Positions 15,935-16,132 of a stretch of 16,132 nucleotides of DNA are shown in pieces. Within the stretch, counting starts at the first letter, position 1; each line of letters starts with the position of its first letter. The translations under genes and the position numbers were made by a program. This stretch comes from an uncultured Bacteroidales bacterium (GTDB taxonomy: Bacteria; Bacteroidota; Bacteroidia; Bacteroidales; UBA932): NCBI GenBank assembly GCA_937890845.1, contig CALADR010000007.1, positions 1-16,132 of the forward strand. Reading direction: 5' to 3'. Below the pieces are notes generated by a model, which saw only the letters and a list, made by a program, of their open reading frames with translations, had not been told where the DNA came from and searched no databases.

Positions 15935-16132
15935 TTACACAGTCAGACTCCTGACCTGTTCTTCCGTCAGACCGGTTGCATTAACAATCTGCTCTACCGA
16001 AAGTCCCATTGACAATAAGTTTCTTGCTATCTCAAACCGGCCTTTTTCAAGTCCTTCAGCAAGACCTTCCTCACGACCTTTGGCTTCACCCTGCTTCTTC
16101 GCAAAGTCTATCGTATTTTCGTAATCGTAAAT
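15935..16132 (-). CDS. Rpn-family recombination-promoting nuclease/putative transposase, C-terminal end (partial)
   Basis: Only the last 65 residues lie in the window. The N-terminal PD-(D/E)XK nuclease domain would lie beyond 16132, so its activity cannot be judged. The visible part has the style of the C-terminus of PDDEXK_2/Rpn proteins. An YDYENTIDFAKKQG stretch is followed by the helical, Gly-Glu-rich repeat GEAKGREEGLAEGLEKG, then FEIARNLLSMGLSVEQIV and the short terminal helix-turn motif ATGLTEEQVRSL. Such genes occur in many copies in Bacteroidales. The first 44 bases of the visible part are repeated at 15857-15900. It converges on MATE, with about 100 bases between the stops. I found no internal ATG early in the fragment that would mark a separate short product. 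Confidence 0.8.
   Translation of the reverse strand: MYDYENTIDFAKKQGEAKGREEGLAEGLEKGRFEIARNLLSMGLSVEQIVNATGLTEEQVRSLTV

Overview
The window looks like a piece of a Bacteroidales (phylum Bacteroidota) chromosome, moderately AT-rich. Four things support this. The division and wall genes run in the order ftsW-murG-murC-ftsQ-ftsA-ftsZ. GltX carries the KLSKRDGDRLGFPVFPL-type signature that I associate with this phylum. Gene starts lack clear Shine-Dalgarno sites. Two intergenic promoters match the phylum-specific TTTG / TAnnTTTG pattern. The genus cannot be fixed from the sequence alone.

Region 1 (1-8899, plus strand) is one tightly packed operon. It holds the end of a dcw (division and cell wall) cluster: ftsW (5' end missing), murG, murC, ftsQ, ftsA and ftsZ, with gaps of 0-27 bases, followed 12 bases later by gltX (glutamyl-tRNA synthetase). 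MurG and MurC make peptidoglycan precursors, FtsW polymerises glycan strands at the septum, and FtsQ, FtsA and FtsZ build and anchor the divisome. Both ftsW and gltX are interrupted by an apparent single extra base in a short homopolymer. As both are essential, sequencing or assembly error is the likeliest cause.

Region 2 (8900-9146) is a structured intergenic stretch. It has a 50-bp tandem array of imperfect palindromes directly after gltX, then a strong terminator-like hairpin (18-bp perfect stem) between convergent gltX and ferritin.

Region 3 (9147-13410, minus strand) carries three separate accessory genes. They are a bacterial ferritin with a complete ferroxidase site, a secreted GH125 exo-alpha-1,6-mannosidase with its own canonical promoter, and a CPA2-type cation/proton antiporter fused to a C-terminal universal-stress-like region. 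The antiporter seems to lack a conserved membrane Asp.

Region 4 (13411-15832, plus strand) starts with overlapping divergent promoters. It encodes an exported endonuclease/exonuclease/phosphatase-fold protein and a MATE efflux transporter, probably co-transcribed.

Region 5 (15833-16132) holds the C-terminal end of an Rpn-family (PD-(D/E)XK, putative transposase/recombination-promoting nuclease) gene on the minus strand. A 44-bp near-identical fragment of the same gene lies just beyond its stop codon. The window ends exactly where this repeat ends, which suggests a multicopy family and possibly a contig break.

I did not find a clearly new multi-gene system. The best leads are the 50-bp palindromic array after gltX, the Rpn tail duplication and the antiporter with the missing Asp.
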